Below, in pieces: positions 27,601 to 35,695 of a stretch of DNA of 64,000 bases. Source of the DNA: Planctomycetota bacterium (GTDB taxonomy: Bacteria; Planctomycetota; J058; JAJDCP01); NCBI GenBank assembly GCA_029260765.1, contig JAJDCP010000180.1:1-64000 (forward strand), read 5' to 3'. The notes beneath the pieces were generated by a model that saw only the letters and a program-made list of their open reading frames with translations, did no database searches and was not told the DNA's origin. The first letter of the stretch is position 1, and every line of letters begins with the position of its first letter. Position numbers and translations under genes: made by a program.

Positions 27601-27987
27601 GGGATCACGGGCTTCGTGCGCGCCTCGACTCCACCCACCACCTGGATGCAGCAGCCGCTGCGGGGACGCTGGATCGCGGATCCGCTCGCGCTCGACGCTG
27701 CCTTCCAGCTGATGATCCTGTGGTCCTGGCAGCACAACGGTGCGCCCTCGCTGCCGACCGCCGTGGGGTGCTACCGGCAGTTTGCCCGAGCCTTCCCCAG
27801 AGATGGCGTGCGCGTGCTGGCGCGCATCCGTCGAGCCAGCCCCGGCAGCGCCCAGGCAGAGATTGAATTCCTGAGCCGCAGCGGCGCACTGGTCGCCCGC
27901 ATCACGGACTATGATTGTGTCATCGACGCATCGCTGGCTGATTCTTTCCGGCGCAATTCCATCTGTGCAGGGGATCCCTCCGCATGA
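21610..27987 (+). CDS. pfaA: PfaA-like PUFA/polyene synthase: KS-AT-ACP-ACP-KR-DH
   Basis: This 2125-residue type I iterative synthase has these domains in order: ketosynthase (about 30-465, active site DAACASS with C231), malonyl-type acyltransferase (about 600-890, GHSYG with S704), a Pro/Ala linker, two acyl carrier domains (LGIDS serines S1171 and S1272), ketoreductase (about 1545-1800, SGGARG and YSSST/VDYGVAN) and a polyketide-type dehydratase (about 1845-2110, HPVLADH). Marine PUFA synthases usually have four to nine ACPs; this has two, nearly identical and 303 bp apart. GTG 21610 is used; ATG 21646 is an equally possible start. It overlaps the next gene by four bases (ATGA). Confidence 0.94.
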   Translation: MESRPRHWMHCTMSSNPPSSNSDAGAAPAAPIAIIGIGCLFPGASGKSAYWANLVAGRDAISDVPESHWSVDDYFDADPSAPDRTYGRRGGFLEPVDFSPLGFSIQPNALEATDTSQLLGLVAADMALRDAGCHPDTGADHSRSCVILGVTGALELVVPLGARLGHPKWRRALAEAGASQELSDEVVRRISAQYVDWQEASFPGLLGNVVAGRIANRFDFGGTNCVVDAACASSLSALHLASLELATGRADIAVTGGVDTFNDIFMYMCFSKTPALSPSGNARPFDEAADGTVLGEGLGMVVLKRLSDAERDGDRIYAVVRGLGSSSDGRGQAIYAPSSAGQMRALRRAYEAAAVDPGSVELVEGHGTGTAVGDAVELRGLCEVFQGARSGPAWCAVGSVKSQIGHTKAAAGAAGLIKAALALYHKVLPPTIKVDTPSEAVSAQDSPFYLNTRMRPWLPSPEHPRRAGVSSFGFGGSNFHCVLEEHRPEKVAVDWSECPEIIALSGPDRAALLSRLNELPSEASVQELRSVASQSRAAFRSEAHCRLLLVIAPGETDLQQLVAQCRSMLQRADSGPNQDPRRAWSLPSGAYFAQGAPDGDIAFLFPGQGAQYPDMLRGLACRFPEMQSALAAADRIFGERAEQGVRLSDAIFPPTAFDEATREAQVRRLRSTRVAQPALGAVSAGALAVFSRFGVRPGFAAGHSYGELTALFAAGRWDQDTLFEVSCVRGGLMASGDADRGGMVAVQATLEPLQALIAAEKLELTVANHNAPQQIVLSGRSDEVERAVGIIKAHGLRCTKLSVSAAFHSPLVADVRAPFAQALAAQSLVSGRIPVYANSSAAPYPDDADAARELLASQLARPVEFQREIRALHEAGVRSFVEIGPGARLSGLVRSILADREHHALALDASGGRNGLQDLARALAQLAALGHQVELSRWAHDASAQPASLPKKPAFSVQISGANYVSPKKPKQPARVSREVRSVMASQTNKPSMPEPSLPEPSRPASVPAAIPAAEAQQTLGALGMIHQSLAHLQKIQEQTASLHRQFLEGQETAQRSMQMLIAQQHALLHQSLGLAGPQGALPAPAPALMPSLAPAPLPTPVQPVQAAPAPAAPAPVARPAVQTEQPAVAASSPSSSAAETLLEVVALTTGYPVEMLELDMSLDSDLGIDSIKRVEILSALQERLPGLPAVRSEQMGFLGTLRDIVEMLASSSPAASPDDPELPATSASVAGSESVERITELVLGVVAETTGYPQEMLELDMSLDADLGIDSIKRVEILSRVQELLPDLPAVGSEAMGELRSLRDVVGLLYGASGDAAPPATASTPVVAMVARSSGEPVDRYILVRQDLNGARPALRWRATQRAIWVVDDGAIASRLVELLRAQGFAAALLMLGEAELPAAPAALSGLVILAPQAGADDAFLLRSFGLVQHCAAALAGAAREDAGLLLTVSRQDGMFGLAGHGNADPIAGGLAGLVKTFRHEWPQVVCRALDLAPTLDTATAAESIAEEVGFAGPLELGIQAHGRGRLTLQPAPSDATPSGLPLVGSGDVVVVSGGARGVTAEAAVALAERWQPTLLLLGRSPIPEAEPSWLAELQSEQEIKRAIAQPGETPRALAERCRSLLAAREIRGTIARIEQAGARAVYRSVDVRDAEAVQRVLGEARAQHGPIRGWIHGAGVLADRMIADKTAEQFERVYQTKVAGLRSLLQATADDDLAFCVVYSSSTARFGRKGQVDYGVANEVANKLAQREAARRPGCRVLALNWGPWDGGMVTPGLRELFLREGVPPIGLDAGVRALFAELLAPGPAHPVEVVLLGAGSKLPDQALPARPLSAPAVELPLAFAREVRVETHPVLADHVMQGRAVVPVALLLEWLSHGALHGNPGLWLHGIDELRVLRGLILAGQQSRQVQVLAGRARQRDGIAEVPVELRSTDEAGTSILHARARVALRSEPSLVGEAQLRSVEGRYEFTPEACYERFLFHGPLLQGIEQVEACGPEGITGFVRASTPPTTWMQQPLRGRWIADPLALDAAFQLMILWSWQHNGAPSLPTAVGCYRQFARAFPRDGVRVLARIRRASPGSAQAEIEFLSRSGALVARITDYDCVIDASLADSFRRNSICAGDPSA

Positions 27988-30900
27988 CCGCTATCGCGAT
28001 CGTGGGGGTGGGGGGTGTGTTCCCCGGCTCGGCCGACCTCGAGCAACTCTGGGAGCACATCAGCAACGCCCGTGACTGTGCGTCGGAGCCGCCTCCGGGC
28101 CGTTGGGCTCTGGCCATGGACGATGTCTACGACCCGAGGCCGCGCCGTGCGGACAAGGTGTACTCACGCCGGGGCTGCTTCCTGGCGCCCGGCCAGCTCG
28201 AGCAGGCGCTGGCCGCCATGCATCCTCCCGAGCCCCCCCCACCGGGCTGGGACAGTGTCTTCGGACTGTTGCTCGCCGCCGGCTGCCAGGCCTTCAACGA
28301 CGGGGTGAGCGAGGGGCTCGACCGCTCGCGCGTCGGAGTGATCGCGGGCAACATCGTGCTGCCGACCGAAGGGGCCTGCGCCTTGACCGAGGCCGAGCAG
28401 GGGCGCAAGCTCGAAGACCAGCTGCGCGCGCGGCTCGGCAAGACCGCGACGCCCGCGTCCCGTGCGTCAGGCCAGGCGCCCCAGCTCTTGAATCGTTTCG
28501 TGGCAGGCTTTCCCGCCATCCTGCTGGCGAAGATGCTCGGTCTGGGCGGAGGCAGCCACACGCTCGACGCCGCCTGCGCATCGTCGCTGTACGCCTTGAA
28601 ACTCGCCGTCGACGAGCTGGAATCGGGACGCGCCAGCGCGATGCTCGCCGGAGGCGTGTCCCGGCCCGATGCCCTCTACACGCAGATGGGTTTCTCGCAG
28701 CTGCGGGCGCTCTCGCCGCGCGGCACCTGCTCTCCCTTCGATGCCCAGGGCGATGGGCTGGTGGTGGGGGAGGGCGCGGGCATGTTCCTGCTGAAGCGGC
28801 TCGACGACGCCCTGGCCCAGGGTGATCACATCTATGCGCTCTTGCGCGGCGTGGGCCTGAGCAATGATGTGGACGGAAGCCTGCTGCAGCCGAGCTCCGA
28901 AGGGCAGCTGCGCGCCCTGCGCAGCGCGTACCAACAGGCCGGCTGGCGTCCCGACCAGGTCGACCTCATCGAGTGCCACGCCACCGGCACGCCGGTGGGC
29001 GACGCGGTCGAGTTTCAGAGCCTGCAGCAGCTCTGGGCCGATCAGAGCTACGAAGCCGGCCAGTGCGTGCTGGGCTCGGTCAAGTCCAACGTCGGCCACC
29101 TGCTTACGGCAGCGGGTGCCGCGGGCTTGATGAAGGTGCTCTTGGCGCTCAAACACGAGACCCTGCCGCCGACCGCCAACTTCCGTGCAGCAGCAGCGAA
29201 ACTCGGGCTCGAGCAGAGCCCCTTCACGGTCTTGCAGGCAGCCCGGCCCTGGCCGCGTCGTGCCGCCGAGCGCCCACGCCGGGCGGCGGTCAGCGCGTTC
29301 GGATTCGGAGGCATCAACGCGCACGTGCTGGTCGAGGAGTACATCCCCGGCGCGCCGCTTCCCCCGCATCCTTCCCCCGTTTCCGAGCCTGCGGGGGCTC
29401 CGATCGCGGTGGTGGGCGTGGGCGTGCGCACAGCCACGGCCGAGGGCGTCCAGGCCTTTGAGGAACGCGCAGTGCTGCGGGCAGAACCCCTCGAAGGCGC
29501 GCAGCGCATCGAGGCCGTCCGTGTCCCGGTGGACCGCTTCCGGATTCCTCCCAAAGAGATCGAACAGATGCTGCCGCAACAGCTGCTGATGCTGGCTGTG
29601 GCCAGCGAGGCCGCCGAGGACGCAGGCTGGTCCCTGAGAGATGGCGGGCGCCGCCTGCGGACCGGAGTCTTCGTGGGGCTGGGACTGGACCTGAGCACGA
29701 CCGCGTTCCAGAGTCGTTGGCAGGTGTTGAACAAGGTGCGCGCCTGGAACCGCGAGCTTGATCTGGGCTTGTCGAGGGAAGAGCTGGAGACCTGGCAGGA
29801 AGAGCTGCGCGATGCCGTGTCTGCCCCCCTGACCGCCAACCGGACCATGGGCGCCCTGGGAGGCATCGTCGCCAGCCGCATCGCGCGGGAGCTCAAGCTC
29901 GGGGGTCCCAGTTTCACCGTCTCGAGCGAGGGCACCTCGGGCTTGCGGGCTCTGGAGGTGGCCGTGCGGGCCCTGCGCCGGGGCGAGCTGGATGCAGCCG
30001 TCGTCGGCGCGGTCGATCTGCTGGCCAGCTCGCCCTGCCCGTCCTGGGGGCTGTCTCAGGGGCCCCCTGATGGCGACGCAGCCGCAGCCCTGGTCTTGAA
30101 GCGGCTGGCCGACGCGCAGCGGGACGGTGACACCATCTATGCAGTGGTTCGTGGCGTCGGCGCGTCCGTCTCGCCACTGTCGCAGCGGGCCATCAAAGTC
30201 GAGCAGGCTATGGCGAGGGCCCAGCAGGACGCGGGGCTCGCGGATCCCCAGATCGGCCTGTGGGAGACCGGCCGCGCTCCTGCACCGGCGGCACAACGCT
30301 GGAGGCAGGTCTCGATCCAGATCGGGCACTGCGGCGCCGCCTCGGGGCTGCTGTCTCTACTGCGAGGCGTGCTCTGCCTGCGGAGCCGGTTGCTCCCTGC
30401 GGGTTCTGGCGAAGCGCAGGCGCAGTGCTGGCTGTCTGACCCGGCCCTGGGTCCCCGGCGTGCCGTCGTGGGCGAGCAGAGCGCGGGCGGAAGCTGCCTG
30501 CAGGTGATCCTCGAGGAGGCGCCTGCGAACCTCGACGGCGCGACGCGCAGCGTAGGACTTCCGCAGGAACAGCTGGTCATCATCGAAGCGGACAGCGTGG
30601 CTGCGCTGTTGGCGCGCCTCGGCGCACTGGCGAGCGCGCTGCGCACGGGGACCGTGGGGCTGGCTGCGCTGGCCCGTGAGACCTGTAGGACGCATGACGC
30701 TGCGAAGCAGCGCGCCCTGGCCATCGTCGCGCGTTCTTCGCAGGAACTGCAACGCCTCTTGGTCGAAGCACTCCAGGCCCTTCGGGAGTCCCCCGAGGTC
30801 CCCCTGCCGCACCCGAGCCGCGGCGTCACAGGCGCCTCCCGCGAGCGGATGTTCTATTCTCCCCAGCCCCTCGGAGCCAAGGCGGGCCTCGCGTTCGTCT

Positions 30901-31970
30901 ACCCGGGCTCGGGCAATCACTATCCCGGCATGGGCCGCGAGCTGTGCGTGCGTTTCGACGGCTTGCGCGCGCTGGAGGCGGAGACCAACACGCTGCGCAA
31001 GCAGCTGCAACCGGAGCTGCTCTGGAACTCGCAGGACCGCGCCGAGATGGACCGGGATCCGCGCGGATTGATCCTCGCTCAGGTCACACTGTCATCGGCG
31101 GTCACCGATGTGGTGCGGCGCTTCTGTCCCGCACCGCAGGCGGTGATCGGTTACAGCCTGGGCGAGTCGTCGGGGCTGTTTGCCGCGCGTGCCTGGACCG
31201 AACGGGATGGCATGCTCGAGCGTGTCTTGCAGAGCACGCTGTTCGTCTCCGATCTCAGCGGGCGCTACGACGCTCTGCGTGCGCATTGGAGAGTCCCCGC
31301 TGGCGAGCCGGTGGCGTGGACGATGGCCGTGCTGCACCGCCCGGCTGCGCGGGTACGCGCGGCGCTTGCCGCGCACGAGCGGGTCTACCTCTTGATCATC
31401 AACACCCCCGACTCCTGCGTCGTCGGTGGAGATCCGGCGGAAGTCGCGGCGTTGGCCCGCTCGTTGGGTACCCAGGCCGGCGATCTGGATGGGATCACCC
31501 TCTGCCACTGCGAGGCGGTCCGCCCGGTCGCGGATGCCTACCGCGAGCTGCATCGTCTCGAGACCCGGCCGCAGCCGGGAGTGCGCTTCTACAGCGGGGC
31601 CACAGGTCAGTCCTACCACGCCGACCGCGAGTCTGCCGCCGACTCGCTGCTCGCCCAGGCCTTGCATGGGGTCGACTTCCCGCGCGTGATCGAGAACGCC
31701 TACCAGCAGGGCGCCCGCATCTTCGTTGAGATGGGGCCGGGCGACAGCTGCAGCCAGATGATCCGCCAGATCCTGGGCGAGCGGCCGCACCTGGCGCGTT
31801 CGGTGTGCGTCGCCGGGCGCAGCGATAGCAGGTCGCTGCTGACGCTGCTGGCACAGTTGGTCGCTGAACGGGTACCGCTCCAGCTCGACGCGCTGCCCGG
31901 ATGCCGGGAACGTAGGGGCGGGGTTTACCCCCGCCCGCGGACTCGGACGCTTGGCCCCCGGGGGGGGTAA
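27984..31970 (+). CDS. pfaC: PfaC-type megasynthase part 1: KS-CLF-AT, cut short by a repeat
   Basis: The 1328-residue product contains an active ketosynthase (DAACASS, C198), a chain-length factor (about 475-850) where the active-site cysteine aligns with G650 in SSEGTSG, and an acyltransferase (about 960-1290, GYSLGESSG with S1058). KS-CLF is the start of PfaC; the AT corresponds to PfaB or to the thraustochytrid OrfB arrangement. The last 20 residues are encoded by a palindromic repeat whose second arm supplies the TAA stop. The next open frame is in the same phase and carries the expected DH-DH part, so this looks like the front half of a once continuous gene of about 2227 codons. Confidence 0.92.
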   Translation: MTAIAIVGVGGVFPGSADLEQLWEHISNARDCASEPPPGRWALAMDDVYDPRPRRADKVYSRRGCFLAPGQLEQALAAMHPPEPPPPGWDSVFGLLLAAGCQAFNDGVSEGLDRSRVGVIAGNIVLPTEGACALTEAEQGRKLEDQLRARLGKTATPASRASGQAPQLLNRFVAGFPAILLAKMLGLGGGSHTLDAACASSLYALKLAVDELESGRASAMLAGGVSRPDALYTQMGFSQLRALSPRGTCSPFDAQGDGLVVGEGAGMFLLKRLDDALAQGDHIYALLRGVGLSNDVDGSLLQPSSEGQLRALRSAYQQAGWRPDQVDLIECHATGTPVGDAVEFQSLQQLWADQSYEAGQCVLGSVKSNVGHLLTAAGAAGLMKVLLALKHETLPPTANFRAAAAKLGLEQSPFTVLQAARPWPRRAAERPRRAAVSAFGFGGINAHVLVEEYIPGAPLPPHPSPVSEPAGAPIAVVGVGVRTATAEGVQAFEERAVLRAEPLEGAQRIEAVRVPVDRFRIPPKEIEQMLPQQLLMLAVASEAAEDAGWSLRDGGRRLRTGVFVGLGLDLSTTAFQSRWQVLNKVRAWNRELDLGLSREELETWQEELRDAVSAPLTANRTMGALGGIVASRIARELKLGGPSFTVSSEGTSGLRALEVAVRALRRGELDAAVVGAVDLLASSPCPSWGLSQGPPDGDAAAALVLKRLADAQRDGDTIYAVVRGVGASVSPLSQRAIKVEQAMARAQQDAGLADPQIGLWETGRAPAPAAQRWRQVSIQIGHCGAASGLLSLLRGVLCLRSRLLPAGSGEAQAQCWLSDPALGPRRAVVGEQSAGGSCLQVILEEAPANLDGATRSVGLPQEQLVIIEADSVAALLARLGALASALRTGTVGLAALARETCRTHDAAKQRALAIVARSSQELQRLLVEALQALRESPEVPLPHPSRGVTGASRERMFYSPQPLGAKAGLAFVYPGSGNHYPGMGRELCVRFDGLRALEAETNTLRKQLQPELLWNSQDRAEMDRDPRGLILAQVTLSSAVTDVVRRFCPAPQAVIGYSLGESSGLFAARAWTERDGMLERVLQSTLFVSDLSGRYDALRAHWRVPAGEPVAWTMAVLHRPAARVRAALAAHERVYLLIINTPDSCVVGGDPAEVAALARSLGTQAGDLDGITLCHCEAVRPVADAYRELHRLETRPQPGVRFYSGATGQSYHADRESAADSLLAQALHGVDFPRVIENAYQQGARIFVEMGPGDSCSQMIRQILGERPHLARSVCVAGRSDSRSLLTLLAQLVAERVPLQLDALPGCRERRGGVYPRPRTRTLGPRGG

Positions 31971-31984
31971 ACCCCCGCCCCTAC
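31912..31984. repeat. Palindromic REP/MITE-like element inside the pfaC-type gene
   Basis: Arms at 31912-31935 and 31961-31984 are inverted copies of a GC-rich word that starts GTAGGGGCGG and contains TTTACCCCC, differing by one G in a run and one further base. The central 25 bases are unrelated. GTAGGGGCGGGTTT-type palindromes are common dispersed repeats in several environmental phyla. The element is 73 bp and introduces TAA at 31968-31970 in the frame of the surrounding gene. No second copy was seen in the window. Confidence 0.8.
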
Positions 31985-31991
31985 AAGGCTG

Positions 31992-34667
31992 GTGACCGTG
32001 CCCGTCGGCGTCGGCCCGTTGCTGGTTCCCCTGCCACAAAAGCAGAAACCGCCGCAGACAGCCCGCAGGTCTGCGCCGCCGTCCGCTCCCCAGGTTGTTC
32101 CAAGGATGGTGCCCCAAGCCTTGGAGAACTCCGCGCCGGTGCGGGCGCTGCAGGCCCTGATGGCGCAGACAGCCCAGGCCGAGGTCGAACGCGGACGCGC
32201 GCATGAAACCTTCCTGCGCCTGCAGAGCCGCGGTGTCGAGCTGATGAGCGCGCAGATGCTGCTGCAGGCCCGGCTGTCTGGCACGTCACCTGTGGCCTTG
32301 CTGCAGAGGCCGCCCCCGCCAGCTTTGGCCGGCGTCCCGGTCGCGCTGGACCGCACGCAGTGCCTCGAGTTCGCGGTCGGCTCCATCGCCCGCGTGCTCG
32401 GGCCGGAGTTCGCTGCCATCGATGGCCATCCGACCCGTGTGCGCTTGCCTGACGAGCCGTTGATGCTGGTCGATCGGGTCCTCAGCATCGAAGGCGCACC
32501 CCGATCCCTCAGTAGCGGCCGTGTGGTGACCGAGCACGACGTCCTGGAAGGAGCCTGGTACCTCGACGGCGGACGCATTCCCACCTGCATCGCGGTCGAA
32601 GCCGGCCAGGCCGACCTGTTCCTGTCCGGCTACCTGGGCATCGACTTCGAGACCCAAGGGTTGCGCGTCTACCGGCTGCTCGACGCTGCGATCACCTTCC
32701 ATCGCGGACTTCCCCAGGCGGGTGAGACCATCCGCTACGACATCCACATCGACCGCTTCTTCCACCAGGGTGAGACACGGCTGTTCCGGTTCCGCTTCGA
32801 GGGGACGGTCGACGGCCAAGCGCTGCTGACCATGACCGATGGCACCGCGGGCTTCTTCTCCCAACAAGAGCTGGACGGCGGCCAGGGCATCGTGCACACC
32901 AAGCTCGATCGGCGGCCGCAGCCGGGGACTCTGCCGCAAGATTGGTCGTGGCCCGTGCCGTTGGCCCAGGAGAGCTACAGCCGCGAGCAGCTCGAAGCGC
33001 TGCGCGCGGGCGACCTGGCCGGCTGCTTCGGTGCGCTCTTCGAAGGCCTCGCGCTGCGCGCACCGGCGGGCTTGCCAGGAGGGCGTATGCGCTTGATCGA
33101 CCGGGTCAGCGAGCTCGACCCGCAGGGCGGGCGCTTTGGCCTCGGGCGGATCCGCGCAGAGGCGGACATCCAGCCCGACGACTGGTTCCTGACCTGCCAC
33201 TTCAGCGATGATCCAGTGATGCCGGGCACGCTGATGTACGAGTGCTGCCTGCACACCCTGCGGGTCTATCTGATGCGTCTGGGCTGGGTAGGAGAGCGCG
33301 CGGAGATGGTCTGGGAGCCGCTGCCCGGGACGCGCGGCCGGCTCAAGTGCCGCGGTCAGGTCACGGCCGCCACCCGGACCACCTCCTACGAGGTGACCAT
33401 CAAGGAGCTCGGCTACGACCCTGCGCCGTACGCGATCGCCGACGCGCTGATGTTCGCCGATGGCCGCCCGATCGTGGAGATGACCGACATGTCCCTGCGG
33501 CTGTCGGGTCTGAGCAAGCAGGCCGTGCAGCGTCTGTGGGCGCAGTCCACGCCCCGTGCCGAGCCACGCAAGCCGGCCATCTACGACCGCGATCGGATCA
33601 CAGCCTTCGCCATCGGGCGGCCCTCTGAGGCCTTTGGCGATCCCTACCAGGTGTTCGACGAGCAGCGGGTGATCGCACGCCTGCCAGGCCCGCCCTATCA
33701 GTTGATCGACCGGATCACCGCGATCGAGGGCGAGCCCTGGCAGATGCGCGCCGGTGTGGTCGTCGAGGCCCAGTACGATGTGCCCCCGGATGCCTGGTAC
33801 TTCGAGCACAGCCGCGGCAGCGGCATGCCCTTCGCCGTGCTGCTCGAGATCGGCCTGCAGCCGTGCGGCTGGCTGGCGGCCTACGTGGGCTCTGCCCTGA
33901 CAAGTGAGACGGATGTCTCTTTCCGGAACCTCGGCGGCGAGGCCGTGCAACACGCAATGCTGGGGCCCGATGCAGGGACCCTGACAACCGTGGTCAAGCT
34001 CACGAGCGTGTCGAGCTCAGGGGGCATGATCATCCAGCACTATCAGCTGGCCGTGCGCGCTCAGGGGCGCATGGTGTACGAGGGAACCACCTACTTCGGC
34101 TTCTTCTCGCATGCGGCGCTGGCCGATCAGGTGGGGGTGGTCGGGGCGCAGCGGCTGGAGCCCGGTGGGGGTGCTGGAGAGAGCTTCGCCTTCCCGCACG
34201 AGGCGCCGTTTCCGGGCGCGATGCTGCGCATGGTCGACCAGATCGATGCCTGGCATCCCGAAGGGGGGCCCGCGGGGCTCGGGTACATCCGGGGCTCGAA
34301 GCGGGTCGACCCCGACGAGTGGTTCTTCCAGGCACACTTCTTCCAAGATCCTGTCTGGCCGGGCTCACTGGGACTCGAGGCGTTCCTGCAGCTGCTGCAG
34401 GTCGTGGCGGTGCGGCGTTGGGGTGGGGGGGCACGGGTCCGCTTCCAGACTCCCCTGCCCACGCACAGGCCTGCATCGCCCAAGCATCGCTGGCAGTACC
34501 GCGGCCAGGTCATCCCGCGCAACCGGCGCGTCGAGGTCGAGGCCCACATCACCGCCATCGACGACGCGCGCCAGATCATCGCGGCTCGAGGCTTCTTGGT
34601 CGTGGACGGCCGCATCATCTACAGCATCGACGACTTCGCGCTGCAGCGGCAGGAGGTCGGGCCATGA
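31992..34667 (+). CDS. pfaC: PfaC-type megasynthase part 2: tandem FabA-like dehydratases
   Basis: The 891-residue frame begins with GTG (AAGG five bases upstream), in phase with the preceding gene. After a linker of about 130 residues it has two double-hotdog FabA-like dehydratase units. The first carries CHFSDDPVMPGTLM (H403) and the second AHFFQDPVWPGSLG (H782). These isomerising dehydratases set the cis double bonds of PUFA-type products and are the normal C-terminus of PfaC. As a separate polypeptide it would have to dock on the KS-CLF-AT protein. Alternatively it is made poorly and the system is impaired. It overlaps oleA by four bases. Confidence 0.9.
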   Translation: MTVPVGVGPLLVPLPQKQKPPQTARRSAPPSAPQVVPRMVPQALENSAPVRALQALMAQTAQAEVERGRAHETFLRLQSRGVELMSAQMLLQARLSGTSPVALLQRPPPPALAGVPVALDRTQCLEFAVGSIARVLGPEFAAIDGHPTRVRLPDEPLMLVDRVLSIEGAPRSLSSGRVVTEHDVLEGAWYLDGGRIPTCIAVEAGQADLFLSGYLGIDFETQGLRVYRLLDAAITFHRGLPQAGETIRYDIHIDRFFHQGETRLFRFRFEGTVDGQALLTMTDGTAGFFSQQELDGGQGIVHTKLDRRPQPGTLPQDWSWPVPLAQESYSREQLEALRAGDLAGCFGALFEGLALRAPAGLPGGRMRLIDRVSELDPQGGRFGLGRIRAEADIQPDDWFLTCHFSDDPVMPGTLMYECCLHTLRVYLMRLGWVGERAEMVWEPLPGTRGRLKCRGQVTAATRTTSYEVTIKELGYDPAPYAIADALMFADGRPIVEMTDMSLRLSGLSKQAVQRLWAQSTPRAEPRKPAIYDRDRITAFAIGRPSEAFGDPYQVFDEQRVIARLPGPPYQLIDRITAIEGEPWQMRAGVVVEAQYDVPPDAWYFEHSRGSGMPFAVLLEIGLQPCGWLAAYVGSALTSETDVSFRNLGGEAVQHAMLGPDAGTLTTVVKLTSVSSSGGMIIQHYQLAVRAQGRMVYEGTTYFGFFSHAALADQVGVVGAQRLEPGGGAGESFAFPHEAPFPGAMLRMVDQIDAWHPEGGPAGLGYIRGSKRVDPDEWFFQAHFFQDPVWPGSLGLEAFLQLLQVVAVRRWGGGARVRFQTPLPTHRPASPKHRWQYRGQVIPRNRRVEVEAHITAIDDARQIIAARGFLVVDGRIIYSIDDFALQRQEVGP

Positions 34668-35695
34668 GGTATCGACGCGTGCAGGTCGACGCGATCGGCT
34701 ACGAGTTGGCGCCGGTGGTGGTGTCGACAGCCGAGCTCGAGGAACGGCTCGCGCCTCTCTACAGGCGTCTGCATATCCCCGAAGGGCAGCTGGAGGCGTT
34801 GACCGGTATCCACGAACGGCGCTATTGGGAGCCCGGCACACCCCTCTGGCAGGGCGCGGCCACAGCCGCCCGCAAAGCCCTGGCAGGAACCTCGGTGACG
34901 CCGAGCGACCTCGGGGTCGTGGTCTACACCGGCGTCTGCCGCGACGGCTTCGAGCCCGCGACCGCCTGCCGCGTGGCGGCAGAGCTGGGGGTGCGCTCGC
35001 AGACCTTCGTCTACGACCTGAGCAACGCTTGCCTGGGCGTGCTCAACGGCATGATCGAGGTCGCGAACCGCATCGAGCTCGGGCAGATCCGCGCGGGGCT
35101 GGTGGTGTCTTGCGAGACCGCCCGGGAGATCGTCGACACCATGAGCCAGCGTATGCTCGAGGCCGGCAGCATGGAGCTGTTCCGCTTCGCCCTCGCGACC
35201 TTGACCGGCGGCGCGGGTGCGGTGGCCTGTCTGTTGACCGACGGCTCCTTCGGCGCTGAGCCCCGACGGAAACTGTTGGGGGGCGTGAGTTACACCGCGC
35301 CTCAGCACCACGCGCTCTGCCGCTGGGGGCTGGTCGGCGAGCCCGGGGTGCGGCACGTGGAGATGCGGACCGACTCGGTCGCGGTGCTCAAACATGGCGT
35401 CGAGCTCGGCGTGGAAACCTGGGCCGCGTTCCGCGCAGAGATTCCCGGAGAGGTGGACAAGGTCGTCTGCCACCAGGTGGGCCGTGCGCACCAAGAAGAG
35501 ATCTTGAAGCGCCTGGAGATCGCGCCCGACAGAGATTGCACGACCTACGCCTACCTGGGAAACATCGGCACCGTTTCGCTGCCATTGACGGCTGCCATCG
35601 GCGAGCAGCGTGGATTTCTCAAGCCGGGCGAGCGCGTCGCTTTCCTCGGGATCGGTAGCGGGCTCAACTGTATGATGCTGGGGTTTGATTGGTGA
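34664..35695 (+). CDS. oleA: OleA, head-to-head acyl condensing thiolase-family enzyme
   Basis: The 343-residue protein belongs to the FabH/thiolase superfamily and matches OleA, which joins two fatty acyl thioesters by non-decarboxylative Claisen condensation to a 2-alkyl-3-ketoacid. The catalytic cysteine is in DLSNACLGV (C123); the family His and Asn are in VCHQVGRAH and YLGNIGTVS. The ATG lies behind AGGAGG and overlaps the DH-DH stop. Placement directly after the PUFA-type synthase suggests that its acyl substrates come from that synthase, perhaps directly from ACP. Confidence 0.94.
   Translation: MRYRRVQVDAIGYELAPVVVSTAELEERLAPLYRRLHIPEGQLEALTGIHERRYWEPGTPLWQGAATAARKALAGTSVTPSDLGVVVYTGVCRDGFEPATACRVAAELGVRSQTFVYDLSNACLGVLNGMIEVANRIELGQIRAGLVVSCETAREIVDTMSQRMLEAGSMELFRFALATLTGGAGAVACLLTDGSFGAEPRRKLLGGVSYTAPQHHALCRWGLVGEPGVRHVEMRTDSVAVLKHGVELGVETWAAFRAEIPGEVDKVVCHQVGRAHQEEILKRLEIAPDRDCTTYAYLGNIGTVSLPLTAAIGEQRGFLKPGERVAFLGIGSGLNCMMLGFDW

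Noticed and set aside
34319..35695. 458-codon version of oleA
   Set aside because: The extension is an out-of-frame reading of the DH-DH gene; ATG 34664 has AGGAGG and a normal OleA length.
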